Shown: positions 8,786-19,388 of the stretch, in pieces
Numbering within the stretch: the stretch's first letter is position 1
Layout of the letters: each line of letters begins with the position of its first letter
From: Leptospira wolffii serovar Khorat str. Khorat-H2
Lineage (GTDB): Bacteria > Spirochaetota > Leptospiria > Leptospirales > Leptospiraceae
Reading direction: 5' to 3'
Assembly (NCBI RefSeq): GCF_000306115.2
Contig: NZ_AKWX02000007.1
Span: 620,001 to 684,000 of the forward strand
DNA: 64,000 nucleotides
Program-made: the position numbers and the translations under genes
The notes under the pieces: generated by a model
What the model was told of the DNA's origin: nothing
The model's input: only the letters and a program-made list of their open reading frames with translations
The model's database searches: none

Positions 8786-9142
8786 TTATATTCCGTTTTC
8801 TTGAAAGAATTCTTTCCAGTCTTCTTTCTGTTCTCCCGCGAGAAGGGAACGCTTATCCAGGAATTTACGGAACTTCTTCAGGAATTCCTTTCCCTTTTTT
8901 ACGATATGAGCGTCGTCGGGATGCATATCTTGGAGGTAGAAATTCAGAAATTCGTCCAGTTCGAAGGATCCGAGATGGTGGATCAAAATCTCTTCGGATT
9001 TACCCTCTTCCGGATTCTCGAAGAGTAGGGCCGAAAATTCCAGTAATAGGGTGGCCATTTCTGAATCGGATCGATTCGCTCCTTCCTGTTGAGTATCCAG
9101 AAAGGAGCGGATGGCTTCTTCTATCGTGGGAACGCCGGACAA
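8786..9142 (-). CDS. Hypothetical protein in the clpP operon
   Basis: A 118-residue acidic, mainly helical cytoplasmic protein. It contains a Glu-rich middle (FENPEEGKSEEILIHHL) and a basic region (KKGKEFLKKFRKFLDKR) before an acidic end. No signal peptide or domain is recognised. It starts 8 bases after the clpP stop and ends 9 bases before the YheT-like hydrolase, so it is surely co-transcribed with them. Position next to clpP makes a protease adaptor conceivable, but there is no sequence evidence for that. Confidence 0.6.
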   Translation of the reverse strand: MSGVPTIEEAIRSFLDTQQEGANRSDSEMATLLLEFSALLFENPEEGKSEEILIHHLGSFELDEFLNFYLQDMHPDDAHIVKKGKEFLKKFRKFLDKRSLLAGEQKEDWKEFFQENGI

Positions 9143-9150
9143 CGTTGAAC

Positions 9151-9756
9151 CTAATTTCCGGTTTTAGGGAAATCGATCTTAGTGGCGAGTATATCCACTA
9201 TTCCGTATTTGATCGCTTCGTCCGCGTCCATATAATAGTCGCGGTCCGTATCTTCTTCCAACTTTGCGACCGGATGCCCGCAGGCGTCCGCGAGAATTTG
9301 GTTGAGTCTTGCCCGAGTCTTTAGGATCTCTTCGGCTTGGATTTTCAGGTCGGTAGCGGGGGCAACGATTTGGCCTCCGATACTCGGTTGGTGGATCATG
9401 ACTTTACCGTTAGGCCAAATAGAGCGTTTGCCTTTGACTCCGGCTGCGAGAAGCACGGAACCCATGGACGCAGCGAGTCCCATACATACCGTATGAACTG
9501 GAGAAGAGATCATCTTCATGGTATCGTAAATAGTCAAACCGGAGGTAACGACTCCGCCCGGACTATTGATATAAAAAGTGATTTCCTTTCCGGGATCGGA
9601 CATCTCCAGGTAGAGTAGTTTGCCCACGATGTCTTTGGCGGACTCGTCGGTAACGGCGCCCCAGAGGAAAATTTTCCGATGGTCTATGAATTTTTTTGAA
9701 ATTTTGCTACCAGCTAGTTCTTCTATAACTTCGCTGATCTTTTCTGGTTCGGACAT
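9151..9756 (-). CDS. clpP: ATP-dependent Clp protease proteolytic subunit ClpP
   Basis: A 201-residue serine peptidase that forms the ClpP barrel served by ClpX/ClpA/ClpC unfoldases. The catalytic triad is intact: Ser97 in AASMGS, His122 in MIHQPS, and Asp171 in EEDTDRD. The handle-region sequence [14 protein letters not shown] is about two residues longer than the usual PLGGFQGQATD, a departure from canonical ClpP, so this may be the second, non-canonical ClpP of a two-subunit system; Leptospira is known to carry two. It follows the ftsB-like gene by 8 bases in the eno operon. Enzyme identity is firm, which paralogue is not. Confidence 0.93.
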   Translation of the reverse strand: MSEPEKISEVIEELAGSKISKKFIDHRKIFLWGAVTDESAKDIVGKLLYLEMSDPGKEITFYINSPGGVVTSGLTIYDTMKMISSPVHTVCMGLAASMGSVLLAAGVKGKRSIWPNGKVMIHQPSIGGQIVAPATDLKIQAEEILKTRARLNQILADACGHPVAKLEEDTDRDYYMDADEAIKYGIVDILATKIDFPKTGN

Positions 9757-9764
9757 TCTAGCTC

Positions 9765-10226
9765 CTAAGCACTTCGTTGTTCCAGTTTCTTCCTCCGTAA
9801 TTTCCTGAAAACTCCAATAAATACGAAAGCTACAAAGGAAATGTAAAAAAAGCGAAGCAACTGGATAGGCGGAACGGGAAGATTCCGATCCGCTCTTAAA
9901 GCTATTAGACGAGAGGCGAGGACGGGACGGTTCTCAACTCTGGGTTCCGGTTCCCGAAATTTTATGATTTGTGCGCTTTCGGAGAGAAGATAATATTTAC
10001 GGGCCTCCTTTTCCAAGGCGACCTTATCGTCCCTTAGGAGTTTTTGGCGTTCTTCCAACTGACGATTCTCGTATTCCAATCTTTCCACATCCAAACGAAG
10101 ACTGGAAAGATTGGTTTCCAGGGTGGATCTTACGACCAGACCGGATTCTCCCAAAACCGTGAAGTAAAACATCCCGGATAGGAAAACCAGAAGAAAGAAT
10201 AGCCTGTTCGCAAGACCTATGCCCAT
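9765..10226 (-). CDS. FtsB/DivIC-like septum formation initiator
   Basis: A 153-residue bitopic protein with an N-terminal membrane segment (residues 8-24), then a coiled coil ([22 protein letters not shown]), then the family motif ARKYYLL, the pattern of FtsB/DivIC divisome proteins. The usual position directly after enolase supports this. Unlike FtsB (about 100 residues), it has a second C-terminal membrane segment ([15 protein letters not shown]) and a basic tail, so the C-terminus returns to the membrane. It should act at the division septum with FtsL/FtsQ-like partners. Spacing to eno is 6 bases. Confidence 0.8.
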   Translation of the reverse strand: MGIGLANRLFFLLVFLSGMFYFTVLGESGLVVRSTLETNLSSLRLDVERLEYENRQLEERQKLLRDDKVALEKEARKYYLLSESAQIIKFREPEPRVENRPVLASRLIALRADRNLPVPPIQLLRFFYISFVAFVFIGVFRKLRRKKLEQRSA

Positions 10227-10232
10227 AGAAGT

Positions 10233-11582
<1,350 letters not shown>

Positions 11583-11659
11583 TCACGGGGAAATAAATCA
11601 AGCGGGAAAAGCCCGAAAAAAGGATTGCGAATCGTAGCTTCCTGAATAGAAATCCCCCA

Positions 11660-12346
11660 ATGAAAACCACCGAGAAGCATGCTCTTTTCTTTCACGGCGC
11701 CTTCGCCTTACTATGTATCATAGTTCTTCTCTTACCGATTCCCACTCCCAGCGGTTGGAGAATGTTCTTTCTAGTTTTAGTATATAATCTTTCTCTTCCG
11801 ATCGTGGCTCAGATATGGAAGCACGATAGATGGATGGATATTTTTCTGTTCGTTTTTCCGGTAAGCGTTCTGCAGGTCTTTCCGGATTGGTTTCTTTCTC
11901 GGGTCTTAGGGGTCTTAGTTTTTCCGGACGACGGTTTTTTTAAGATCGGCACAGTTTCGGCTTATATGGTCGGGCTATGGACTATCCCGTTATTTCTTAC
12001 CATATTCTCCGCTACCCGATTCGCAAAAAGATATCCTGAGGCGAACCCTATTTCCAAATATGCGGTGGCGGGTATCGTATCCTTTCTGATTTTCCTTTTC
12101 TCCGAGGAGTTTATGAGGCTCATTCCTGTTTGGCATGCACAAAACGTTTCCTTAATCGGGCATGTGGCGGTGTACGTGCTTCTTCCGGAACTATTATTGG
12201 GCGTATTTTCCACATTCGCATATTTCCATACCGAACATAAACCTCTTAGAACCAAATTGCTTTGGGCCATTCCCACATTTCTGGTTTATTTAGGAGCTCT
12301 TTCCTGGAGTTTTCTTCTGATAGAAGGGGTAAATCGTCCTTTATAA
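11660..12346 (+). CDS. Hypothetical multi-spanning membrane protein upstream of LpxC-like gene
   Basis: A 228-residue inner-membrane protein with about seven hydrophobic helices. Polar positions inside helices (KHDRWMD, FSEEFMRLIPVWHA, HVAVYVLLPE) include conserved-looking His and Glu that could form an active site in the membrane plane; the SEEFMR/LPE pattern recalls CPBP-type membrane proteases only loosely. It is 12 bases upstream of the LpxC-like gene, so both are likely translated from one mRNA and may share a role in envelope lipid metabolism. I cannot name the family with confidence. Confidence 0.65.
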   Translation: MKTTEKHALFFHGAFALLCIIVLLLPIPTPSGWRMFFLVLVYNLSLPIVAQIWKHDRWMDIFLFVFPVSVLQVFPDWFLSRVLGVLVFPDDGFFKIGTVSAYMVGLWTIPLFLTIFSATRFAKRYPEANPISKYAVAGIVSFLIFLFSEEFMRLIPVWHAQNVSLIGHVAVYVLLPELLLGVFSTFAYFHTEHKPLRTKLLWAIPTFLVYLGALSWSFLLIEGVNRPL

Positions 12347-12358
12347 TAGGAACATAAT

Positions 12359-13354
12359 ATGGACGCCCAGGTTTTTACCGAATCCGAAAGAATCGGGGAT
12401 TTGATTCGAACGAGAAATCCGGAGTTCAGGGAACTTCCCGATTTCTTTATAGGAAAAGTGGAGGTTCCGGATCAAAATTTCTCCTACACCTTATCATCCG
12501 AATTCACTGTAAGCGGAAAAGCGACCTTCGAAAATAAGGATTCTAAGATTCGAGTATCTCCTGCACTCGGAAAACGTTCCAGTTTTACCTTCGGCGATCG
12601 TAGATACGAATTGGATCCTTCCTTATGCCATAAAGGAAATCATAATATTCAACTGGGAGAGATAAAGATCATAGAGCATCCTCTCGCATGGCTTTTGGCA
12701 TTCGGAATCTACGCCGATTTCGAACTTTCGGAATCCAGTTTTCCTACATTCGATGATTGTGATCTTCCTTATATAGAAGGAATGCGGGGCAATTTGCGTA
12801 AAGGATCCGAGAGGCCTAAGATATCCGTTTCCAATCCTTTCGCAATGGTCTGGGAAAAGGGATATTGTATTTTGGAACCGGGCGATTCCGATTCTCTTGT
12901 CCTGGACCACCAGGTGGCGTATCCTGGAAATACGATAGGCAACTCCAGGATCAGAATGGAATTTCGTCCGGAAACATTTTCCTATTTCGCGGACGCTCGC
13001 ACTACCGCGTTTAGAACCAAGAAAGACGCGGAAGGTTTTTATCAACTAGGGTTGGCGGGAGGACTGAAGGATTATCCTTTTACTTTGGAGAATGTACTAC
13101 TTCTGGATGAGGAAAAGATTTATAATCCCAGAAAGAAATATTTCGATCCGGTGACTAATTTCGATTACGAGTTTCTCTGTCACGAAGCCATCGATATCGC
13201 TTCCTGGCTGCGATTCGTGGAGGAGGAATACCAGGGTAGGTTTGTGGGAAGAATGACTACTTTTTTATTCGATCATCACAAGCAGATCGATATCGCAAAA
13301 TTTGCATGCGATCGGGAGAAGATGGAAGAGGCGGGTTTGAAGATCCTCCGTTGA
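12359..13354 (+). CDS. LpxC-like UDP-3-O-acyl-GlcNAc deacetylase homologue
   Basis: A 331-residue, strongly diverged member of the LpxC fold. The zinc and catalytic positions seem kept: Glu106-His107 in IIEHPLAWLLAFGI (LpxC EH motif), His275-x3-Asp279 in CHEAIDIASWL (LpxC HKxxD motif), and His306/His307 in LFDHHKQIDI near the end (LpxC GHxLN motif). Flanking blocks RIRVSPALGKRSSF and ARTTAF...QLGLAGG...ENVLLLDE also follow LpxC order. LpxC catalyses the committed step of lipid A synthesis. Whether this is the main LpxC or a paralogue with another substrate cannot be told here. It pairs with the membrane protein gene 12 bases upstream. Homology is inferred from motif order, not from a search. 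Confidence 0.7.
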   Translation: MDAQVFTESERIGDLIRTRNPEFRELPDFFIGKVEVPDQNFSYTLSSEFTVSGKATFENKDSKIRVSPALGKRSSFTFGDRRYELDPSLCHKGNHNIQLGEIKIIEHPLAWLLAFGIYADFELSESSFPTFDDCDLPYIEGMRGNLRKGSERPKISVSNPFAMVWEKGYCILEPGDSDSLVLDHQVAYPGNTIGNSRIRMEFRPETFSYFADARTTAFRTKKDAEGFYQLGLAGGLKDYPFTLENVLLLDEEKIYNPRKKYFDPVTNFDYEFLCHEAIDIASWLRFVEEEYQGRFVGRMTTFLFDHHKQIDIAKFACDREKMEEAGLKILR

Positions 13355-13477
13355 TCGATATTCTTCTGATTAAAAAAGTCGGAAAATCTCTGGGAATGGT
13401 TTAAAACTTCTTGTAAGCGAGGTGAGGATTCTTTAAGAATCCAAATTGTCAAAATTTTTCTAAAACGAGGTCTTTAG

Positions 13478-13855
13478 ATGAGACTCAAGTTTCTATTAGT
13501 TTTAATCCTTGTTTCCGTTTTCGCGAATTGTGCTCTCTTGAACCGTTCGGGGCTTACGGATCGTTACAAAGGCAAGGAAGCTCAGGACATGATCCAAGAC
13601 GCAGCGACAACTTCCGCGTTGATTTATGCGATTTCTACCGGAGATTATAACGCATCCGTCTATACACAAAATATCCTGCTACCGACGATTCTTGCCGGAA
13701 TCAAACCTAGCGAATATTACGTGAAGGCGGATATAGATTCCTGCGTGAGCGAGATCAAACTCTTCGGAGTTTTAGGATTGTCTCCTACTTATTCGTCCAT
13801 TTTCGGTCAATGCTCCAATTTGCAGCCGGAAGGCACGATTTACGGAGACTATTGA
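13478..13855 (+). CDS. Small Leptospira-type lipoprotein
   Basis: A 125-residue lipoprotein with a signal peptide ending SVFANC (lipidated Cys19). The mature protein is small, with two further Cys residues (in DSCVSEI and FGQCSNL) able to form a disulphide, and repeats of Ala/Thr/Ser-rich helical sequence. The overall look matches a family of short lipoproteins that recurs in Leptospira genomes (I associate it with the TIGR04452 lipoproteins, unverified). A weak AACGAGG ribosome site precedes the ATG. It stands alone between the LpxC-like gene and lepA. Function unknown. Confidence 0.75.
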   Translation: MRLKFLLVLILVSVFANCALLNRSGLTDRYKGKEAQDMIQDAATTSALIYAISTGDYNASVYTQNILLPTILAGIKPSEYYVKADIDSCVSEIKLFGVLGLSPTYSSIFGQCSNLQPEGTIYGDY

Positions 13856-13956
13856 TCTACTGTTTCCTTTTCCGGATTTAACCCGGACTTTCGATCTGGA
13901 TCCCCCTCGTAAAAGACTTTTCAGGGGGGGAATCCCCGAGGACCTTGTTTTTAGCA

Positions 13957-15762
13957 ATGTCCGACCGCCAACAATACATACGAAATTTTTCCATTATCGC
14001 TCATATCGATCACGGTAAATCCACCCTTGCCGACAGGCTTTTGGAGATAGGCCGGATCACGGACGATCGGACTAAAAAAGACCAGATTCTCGACTCCATG
14101 GATATTGAAAGGGAGAGGGGAATCACCATCAAGGCCAATAACGCTACCTTTAATTACCAGGCGGCGGACGGCAAAACCTATACCATGAACCTCATCGACA
14201 CTCCCGGTCACGTGGATTTTACCTACGAGGTATCTCGTTCTCTCAAAGCATGCGAGGGAGTACTTCTGATCGTGGATGCGAGCCAAGGTGTGGAGGCCCA
14301 GACTCTGGCCAATCTGTATCTCGCTATGGAACAGGATCTCGCCATCATCCCGGTGATGAACAAGGTGGATCTTCCTGCTGCGGATGTCGAAAAGACTAAG
14401 CTACAGATCGAGGATAGCTTGGGATTGGACGCGGAGAATGCGGTGGCGATTTCCGCAAAGACCGGTCTGAATGTGCAGGCGGTCTTGGAAGAGATCACAA
14501 AACAGATCCCTCCGCCTAAAGGAGATCCGAAGGGTCCGCTCAAGGCTTTGATATACGATTCGTATTTCGATCCGTATATGGGGGTCGTGATCAAGATCCG
14601 AGTTTTCGACGGAACCGTAAAGAAAGGCGATCGCATTCTTCTAATGAGTAGCCAAAAGGACTTCACGGTAAACGAAGTCGGGATCAAGGGAATCACTTTG
14701 ACTCCTACCGATATCCTCTCCGCGGGGGAAGTGGGTTATATCATCGCAGGGATCAAAAAGGTCTCCGACGCGAGAACCGGCGATACGGTTACTCTCTATT
14801 CCAATCAGGCCGCAGAGGCGGTGCCGGGATACAAAGATGCAAAGCCGATGGTCTTCGCGGGCCTCTTTCCTATCATGGGAGAACAGTTCGAGGAACTCGT
14901 GGATGCGATAGAGAAGATGAAGCTGAACGACGCGGCCTTGGTCTACGAAAAAGAAAGTTCCGCGGCTTTAGGATTCGGCTTCCGGGTAGGATATCTGGGG
15001 CTATTGCATATGGAGATCGTTCAGGAGCGTCTCGAAAGAGAATTCAACCTGGATCTCATTACTACCGCTCCTTCCGTTAAGTATACGATTCGAACGAAGA
15101 AGGGAGAAGTATTCGATATAGACAATCCTTCCAAATTTCCGGATCCGATTCTCATAGAAGCTACGGAAGAACCTTATGTGAAAGCGTCCATCATCACTCC
15201 TAACGAATACGTCGGAAATATCATGACCTTGGCCATCGAAAAGAGAGGGATGCAATTGGATACCGTGTATCTTTCCCAGGACAAGGTTCAGTTGACCTAT
15301 GAGATTCCTCTCGCCGAGCTAATATTCGAATTTTATGATAAGTTAAAATCCCTTACCAGAGGATACGCCTCCTTGGATTACGAGCCTTCCGGTTATAAGG
15401 CTTCCCGACTCGTAAAAATGGACATTCTGGTGAACGGAGAGCCTGTGGACGCATTATCCATGATCGTCCACACATCGAAGGCGGAGCAAAGAGGAAGGGA
15501 GATCATAGAAAAATTAAAGGAGATCATTCCTCGCCACCAATTCATGATTCCTCTTCAGGCGGCAGTAGGAGGAAAAATTCTCGCCAGAGAAAGTATTTCC
15601 GCACTCAGGAAGAATGTGACCGCGAAATGCTACGGTGGGGATATTACCCGTAAGAAAAAACTCTTAGAGAAGCAGAAAGAAGGAAAGAAACGTATGAAGC
15701 AAATCGGAAACGTGGAAATTCCTCAGGAAGCTTTCTTGGCCGTTCTCAAAACGGGAGATTAA
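13957..15762 (+). CDS. lepA: Elongation factor 4 (LepA)
   Basis: A 601-residue ribosome-associated GTPase, the usual LepA length. Visible: P-loop [13 protein letters not shown], switch motif [23 protein letters not shown] (G4), domain II, EF-G-like domain III/V, and the LepA-specific C-terminus ([34 protein letters not shown]). I chose the ATG at 13957, where homologues begin ([11 protein letters not shown]); a TTG at 13945 is possible but its GAGGA site is only two bases away. It influences translation and initiation under stress. It is followed with no gap by the PLP-enzyme gene. Confidence 0.97.
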   Translation: MSDRQQYIRNFSIIAHIDHGKSTLADRLLEIGRITDDRTKKDQILDSMDIERERGITIKANNATFNYQAADGKTYTMNLIDTPGHVDFTYEVSRSLKACEGVLLIVDASQGVEAQTLANLYLAMEQDLAIIPVMNKVDLPAADVEKTKLQIEDSLGLDAENAVAISAKTGLNVQAVLEEITKQIPPPKGDPKGPLKALIYDSYFDPYMGVVIKIRVFDGTVKKGDRILLMSSQKDFTVNEVGIKGITLTPTDILSAGEVGYIIAGIKKVSDARTGDTVTLYSNQAAEAVPGYKDAKPMVFAGLFPIMGEQFEELVDAIEKMKLNDAALVYEKESSAALGFGFRVGYLGLLHMEIVQERLEREFNLDLITTAPSVKYTIRTKKGEVFDIDNPSKFPDPILIEATEEPYVKASIITPNEYVGNIMTLAIEKRGMQLDTVYLSQDKVQLTYEIPLAELIFEFYDKLKSLTRGYASLDYEPSGYKASRLVKMDILVNGEPVDALSMIVHTSKAEQRGREIIEKLKEIIPRHQFMIPLQAAVGGKILARESISALRKNVTAKCYGGDITRKKKLLEKQKEGKKRMKQIGNVEIPQEAFLAVLKTGD

Positions 15763-16719
15763 ATGCCTATGGATCCGAACGCAATTTTCGCGATTCGGAC
15801 TCCGATCCAATTCCTCTTTCGCTCCAAAAACGTCGAAGTCTATGTAAAGAGAGACGATCGGATCTTCTATTCTCAGGGCACAAAAATCAGAAAATTGCTC
15901 GGGATCTACCATGCGATCCTCCCGTTTTGGAAAAACGGCAAAATCCGAAAAGTAAGGATCGTCGGAAATCTGCATTCAAACGCGGTTTTATCCGGGGTTC
16001 TTTTCTTTCGGTATCTAGGAATTCCCGTCCGAAGCCTGGTCTATTCTAGAAACCCGATCTTAGTCACTCCTGCTTCTCAAATCGCTAAAAGATTTTCCGA
16101 AATTAGTATCTTTCCCACGAGGGAAGTCTGGAAAGAATCTATAAATACCGGGGAAGTTTCAGAAAGAATAGGGGGCTCCGCCGCCGGTCTGGAGTTCCTT
16201 CCTAAAACCGGAGAACTGATATTGCCGGAATATTTTTTTTCCTCTGAGGCTCTTCAAGGACTCAATTCTCTTTGGGAAGAAATTCCGGAAAAGGAATTTG
16301 ATAGAGTCATAATCGATATCGGCTCCGGCCTGACCTGGATTTCCGCAAAGGATTGGGGAAGAACGGAAGTTTCCGGAATTTGCATCGGACTATCTCGGGA
16401 AAAAATGATTCCTTGGTTTCGGGAAAATATCCCCCGACTGGATAGGACATTCTTATCCCATTTGGGAGATGGCATGGAGGATCCGAGGGATCTTAAGGGG
16501 ACCGCTTACGGTTTCGGCTCCAAAGATAGTACATGGATTTTCAAGAGTTTGGAATATTATAAAAGGACCGGGATCTATTTGGAGCCGATTTACGCCGCCA
16601 AATCCTTAGCGGCTATGGAAGAACGGATCGAAAAGGGGGAATGGGGAGGTAAAATCCTCTACATACACCAGGGAGGAAGTTTGATGGGAAGTCCGACCGG
16701 GATCTATTCGATCGAATAA
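15763..16719 (+). CDS. PLP-dependent ACC deaminase / D-cysteine desulfhydrase-like protein
   Basis: A 318-residue protein of the fold-type II PLP family. The PLP lysine lies in QGTKIRKLL (about residue 42), the following LHSNAVLSG matches the substrate-binding SNH-type motif, and the end EPIYAAKSLAAM...YIHQGGSLMG matches the family's Tyr/Gly-rich C-terminus. Members open the ACC ring or release sulfide from D-cysteine; the substrate here is unknown and the phosphate-binding loop (IGSGLTW) is diverged, so activity may differ. Its ATG touches the lepA stop codon, implying translational coupling, though no functional link is known. Confidence 0.75.
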   Translation: MPMDPNAIFAIRTPIQFLFRSKNVEVYVKRDDRIFYSQGTKIRKLLGIYHAILPFWKNGKIRKVRIVGNLHSNAVLSGVLFFRYLGIPVRSLVYSRNPILVTPASQIAKRFSEISIFPTREVWKESINTGEVSERIGGSAAGLEFLPKTGELILPEYFFSSEALQGLNSLWEEIPEKEFDRVIIDIGSGLTWISAKDWGRTEVSGICIGLSREKMIPWFRENIPRLDRTFLSHLGDGMEDPRDLKGTAYGFGSKDSTWIFKSLEYYKRTGIYLEPIYAAKSLAAMEERIEKGEWGGKILYIHQGGSLMGSPTGIYSIE

Positions 16720-16797
16720 ATCGACTCTCAGGGAAATCTACGTTGACTGAAATCGATTTCCATAAAGTATCTCAAATAAATCAATTACGGATCTATT

Positions 16798-17346
16798 ATG
16801 AAAAAAACGTTGTTCGCCCTTATACTTATTTTGATGCAATGTACTACTACGGTTCGCGTAAATACGGATCCGCAGGGATTGGATATCTATTATTTCGGCC
16901 AGAGAATGGGTAAGACTCCTCTGGAAATGGAGATGAACGACGGCGTTTTCGAAAGCCGGATCTTTGAAATCAAAAAGGACAGAAAGGTCTTGAGAATCGT
17001 ACCGGTTGCGACGGAGATTAAGATTCCCGCATTGATCGGAGGTATCTGTTTCCTATTTCCTTTTCTTTGGGTAGTCGGACCTAAATCCTACCAACATTAC
17101 ACCATTGATGAGGCGTTCGATAAGACGACTCTCCGGGAAGATTCCGCTCTGGTGATGGTCCACCTTCCTAAGGGGATGGAAATGATCGTGGGGACCCGGG
17201 TTTTAAAGAGCGAAGACTTCGCGTACATTTCCGGACAGAGGGAGAATGTGAAACTTTGCGACTCGGAAAAGTGCAACGATCTGGGGAATCACGATTTTAA
17301 AAACGGCCAAGGCTATTTCTACCAATTGGACGCTAATCGTCTTTAA
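16798..17346 (+). CDS. Lipoprotein with PEGA-like N-terminal domain
   Basis: A 182-residue lipoprotein with the signal ending LILMQC. After the Cys the sequence VRVNTDPQGLDIYYFGQRMGKTPLEME is typical of a PEGA-type surface domain. A hydrophobic segment (LIGGICFLFPFLWVVGP, about residues 80-97) could re-enter a membrane. The gene end overlaps the convergent yidD-like gene by 14 bases. Two late Cys residues (KLCDSEKCND) may form a disulphide. It is expected in the periplasm or envelope. Exact role unknown. Confidence 0.65.
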   Translation: MKKTLFALILILMQCTTTVRVNTDPQGLDIYYFGQRMGKTPLEMEMNDGVFESRIFEIKKDRKVLRIVPVATEIKIPALIGGICFLFPFLWVVGPKSYQHYTIDEAFDKTTLREDSALVMVHLPKGMEMIVGTRVLKSEDFAYISGQRENVKLCDSEKCNDLGNHDFKNGQGYFYQLDANRL

Positions 17347-17746
17347 ATTCGGATTTAAAAGAGTCTAGATCTCGAGGAGATTGGTCGATCGGTTTGTCCG
17401 AGACCAATCTTCCTCTTCCTTTCTCATACATATAACGTTTCAGTCCCCAGGAATCCAAGAATCGATTCTCCACGTATAGGATACGATTGAGGGAAAAGAA
17501 AAAGGCGGAGATAAAATCGCTGGATCGGAATTCTTCCTTAACGAACTGTGAACAGGACGGATGCATAGGGCAGGATACATTTTGGAATTTCCTGTCCTTG
17601 CTTTGGTGTTTTTCTACCCGATCCAGAACGAGTTTATTCAGAAAGAATGCATCCTCGTTTCTTTCCGATCCCGAAGAAGTTTGGCAGAATGAATAGAATC
17701 CGAAACTCAGTGCTATTAACGCTGCTATTTTTAGTCTGCGGATCAT
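17333..17746 (-). CDS. yidD: YidD-like membrane protein insertion efficiency factor
   Basis: A 137-residue relative of YidD (DUF37), which aids YidC-dependent insertion of inner-membrane proteins. The family signature CPMHPSCSQFVKEEF (residues about 59-73) corresponds to CRFxPTCSxYA, and SLNRILYVENRF...DSWG follows the usual layout. Unlike short YidD proteins (about 70-85 residues) it has an N-terminal hydrophobic leader ending FYSFC and a charged tail, so it may be exported or anchored. Its 5' end overlaps the divergent gene at 17689 by 58 bases and its 3' end overlaps the PEGA lipoprotein gene. Confidence 0.75.
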   Translation of the reverse strand: MIRRLKIAALIALSFGFYSFCQTSSGSERNEDAFFLNKLVLDRVEKHQSKDRKFQNVSCPMHPSCSQFVKEEFRSSDFISAFFFSLNRILYVENRFLDSWGLKRYMYEKGRGRLVSDKPIDQSPRDLDSFKSEFKDD

Positions 17747-18597
17747 TTCCTTTACGTTCCTCTTCCATGCCCGGCTGCGAGCTGGATTTCTTACAGAAGA
17801 GTATGCTTCAAAACGCGATCCAATATTACAAGTCCGAAAGATACTTGGAGACTGAAATCGAGCTAAGCCGAATTTTAACGGGTGCGGATTGCAAGGATGT
17901 GCGTTTATTTAGAATCTTCTCCTTAATTCGCCAAGGAAGGGAGATCGGATCCTCCCTGACCGAAAAGGATTTCGACGATATTCGTATTCGGATTCTTTAC
18001 GATTTCTCCAATTTGGTCCAAACACATAAGGATTATAAAGAGCCGAAAAGGAACTCCAATTGTTTCTATCCGGATTGCAGGCTGGAGAAACTGGAGATGA
18101 CTTTGATTTATTTTATCACTCTCACTGATTTCGCTTCTAAGAACGAATCATCCGGCATTTCCGCTCAGGAAGGAGAGGAAAAGGAAAGGTTGGTCCGATT
18201 CCGGGAAGAAGAAGGGAAAAAGGTCGAAGAAAATTCTAAGAACCCCTACGGATCCGCGTTTCTTTCCGCGCTATTGCCGGGAGCGGGTCAGGTTTATAGC
18301 GATCAGTTTGCGGAAGGAGTGACTTCGTTTTTCGTAAACTTGGTACTGATATCCGCGAGTTACGCGCTTTATGTGGCGGAGCCAACGGGAGTTTTATTCT
18401 ACACCGTTTCCGGAATATCCGTGATCACATATATCACGAATATAATCGGAGCTTATGCCGCAGCGAATCGGAATAATAATTATTGGAAAGAAGAAGCTAT
18501 TCAAACCATCAAAAAGGAATTTATCGGTCTAGGAATCTTGGAGAAGGAAATTCTTTTTCGTCTATATCCGAGGGAGTTCGAGTCCGAAAAGAAATAA
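17689..18597 (+). CDS. Exported protein with LLPGAGQ membrane motif (DUF5683-like)
   Basis: A 302-residue protein with an N-terminal signal peptide (NSVLLTLLFLVCGS), a helical periplasmic part with repeat-like Leu/Glu pattern, a charged linker (about residues 165-185), and a C-terminal membrane block opening with SAFLSALLPGAGQVYSDQ, the signature of DUF5683/TM2-like proteins. I chose ATG 17689; an ATG at 17647 would place basic and Pro-rich residues before the signal. It ends at a terminator. Pairing with YidD is typical of envelope biogenesis loci in spirochaetes (inference). Divergent overlap with yidD is noted in the findings. Confidence 0.65.
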   Translation: MNRIRNSVLLTLLFLVCGSFPLRSSSMPGCELDFLQKSMLQNAIQYYKSERYLETEIELSRILTGADCKDVRLFRIFSLIRQGREIGSSLTEKDFDDIRIRILYDFSNLVQTHKDYKEPKRNSNCFYPDCRLEKLEMTLIYFITLTDFASKNESSGISAQEGEEKERLVRFREEEGKKVEENSKNPYGSAFLSALLPGAGQVYSDQFAEGVTSFFVNLVLISASYALYVAEPTGVLFYTVSGISVITYITNIIGAYAAANRNNNYWKEEAIQTIKKEFIGLGILEKEILFRLYPREFESEKK

Positions 18598-18628
18598 AAA
18601 ACCCTCGGGTTCTTAAGTCCGAGGGTTT
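18597..18628. terminator. Bidirectional terminator between convergent genes
   Basis: A perfect 10-bp stem (AAACCCTCGG with CCGAGGGTTT) and 10-base loop lies between the plus-strand gene ending at 18597 and the sdhB stop at 18657. A/T runs on both sides allow use in both directions. Confidence 0.85.
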
Positions 18629-18656
18629 ATCTAAACATCTCTTCGATCTTAACGGA

Positions 18657-19388
18657 TCAGGAAAGAATGTACTCTTTGTTCAGGACTCGGATGAAATCCG
18701 CTTTGATATCCTTAGGACAAGCGGCTTCGCATTCGTATTGGTTGGTGCAATTTCCGAATCCTTCCTTGTCCATAGCGTTTACCATGTTCTTTACACGCTC
18801 TTTCTTCTCGACCTGTCCTTGAGGAAGAAGTGCAAGATGGGAAACTTTTGCGGAAACGAATAACATCGCGGAAGCGTTCTTACAAGAAGCGACGCATGCT
18901 CCGCAACCGATACAGGTAGCCGCATCCATGGCCACGTCCGCATCCTTTTTAGGAATGGGAAGAGCGTTCGCATCCGGAGCTCCTCCGGTATTGATGCTAA
19001 CGAAACCTCCGGCTTGGATGATTCTATCGAAACCGCTTCGATCTACGACCAGATCTTTGATAACCGGGAATGCCTTGGCTCTCCAAGGCTCCAAGAAGAT
19101 CGTATCTCCGTCCTTGAAGCTACGCATATGCAACTGGCAGGTTGTGACTCCCGGAAGAGGACCGTGAGCCTCCCCGTTGATCATGATATTGCAGGAGCCG
19201 CAGATACCTTCTCTGCAATCGTGTTCGAAAGCGATCGGATCGTCTCCTTTGGTGATCAGCTCTTCGTTGACCACATCCAACATTTCTAAGAAGGACATAT
19301 CGGGAGAAACGTCTTTGGCGTCGTAATTTACGATTTTGCCTTTCTCCTGGGAGTTTTTCTGTCTCCAGACTTTTAATTTGAGATCCAT
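18657..19388 (-). CDS. sdhB: Succinate dehydrogenase/fumarate reductase iron-sulfur subunit
   Basis: A 243-residue electron-transfer subunit. The [2Fe-2S] ligands lie in [10 protein letters not shown], and the [4Fe-4S]/[3Fe-4S] ligands in [11 protein letters not shown] and [13 protein letters not shown]. The order and the 638-residue flavoprotein place it in the B-type complex (Bacteroidetes/Bacillus-like), with one five-helix cytochrome b subunit. It carries electrons from FAD on SdhA toward haem and menaquinone at the inner membrane in the TCA cycle. Its ATG overlaps the sdhA stop by one base (TAATG), so translation is coupled. Confidence 0.95.
   Translation of the reverse strand: MDLKLKVWRQKNSQEKGKIVNYDAKDVSPDMSFLEMLDVVNEELITKGDDPIAFEHDCREGICGSCNIMINGEAHGPLPGVTTCQLHMRSFKDGDTIFLEPWRAKAFPVIKDLVVDRSGFDRIIQAGGFVSINTGGAPDANALPIPKKDADVAMDAATCIGCGACVASCKNASAMLFVSAKVSHLALLPQGQVEKKERVKNMVNAMDKEGFGNCTNQYECEAACPKDIKADFIRVLNKEYILS

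Noticed and set aside
13945..13956. TTG start of lepA at 13945
   Set aside because: The ribosome site would be too close and homologues begin at the next ATG.
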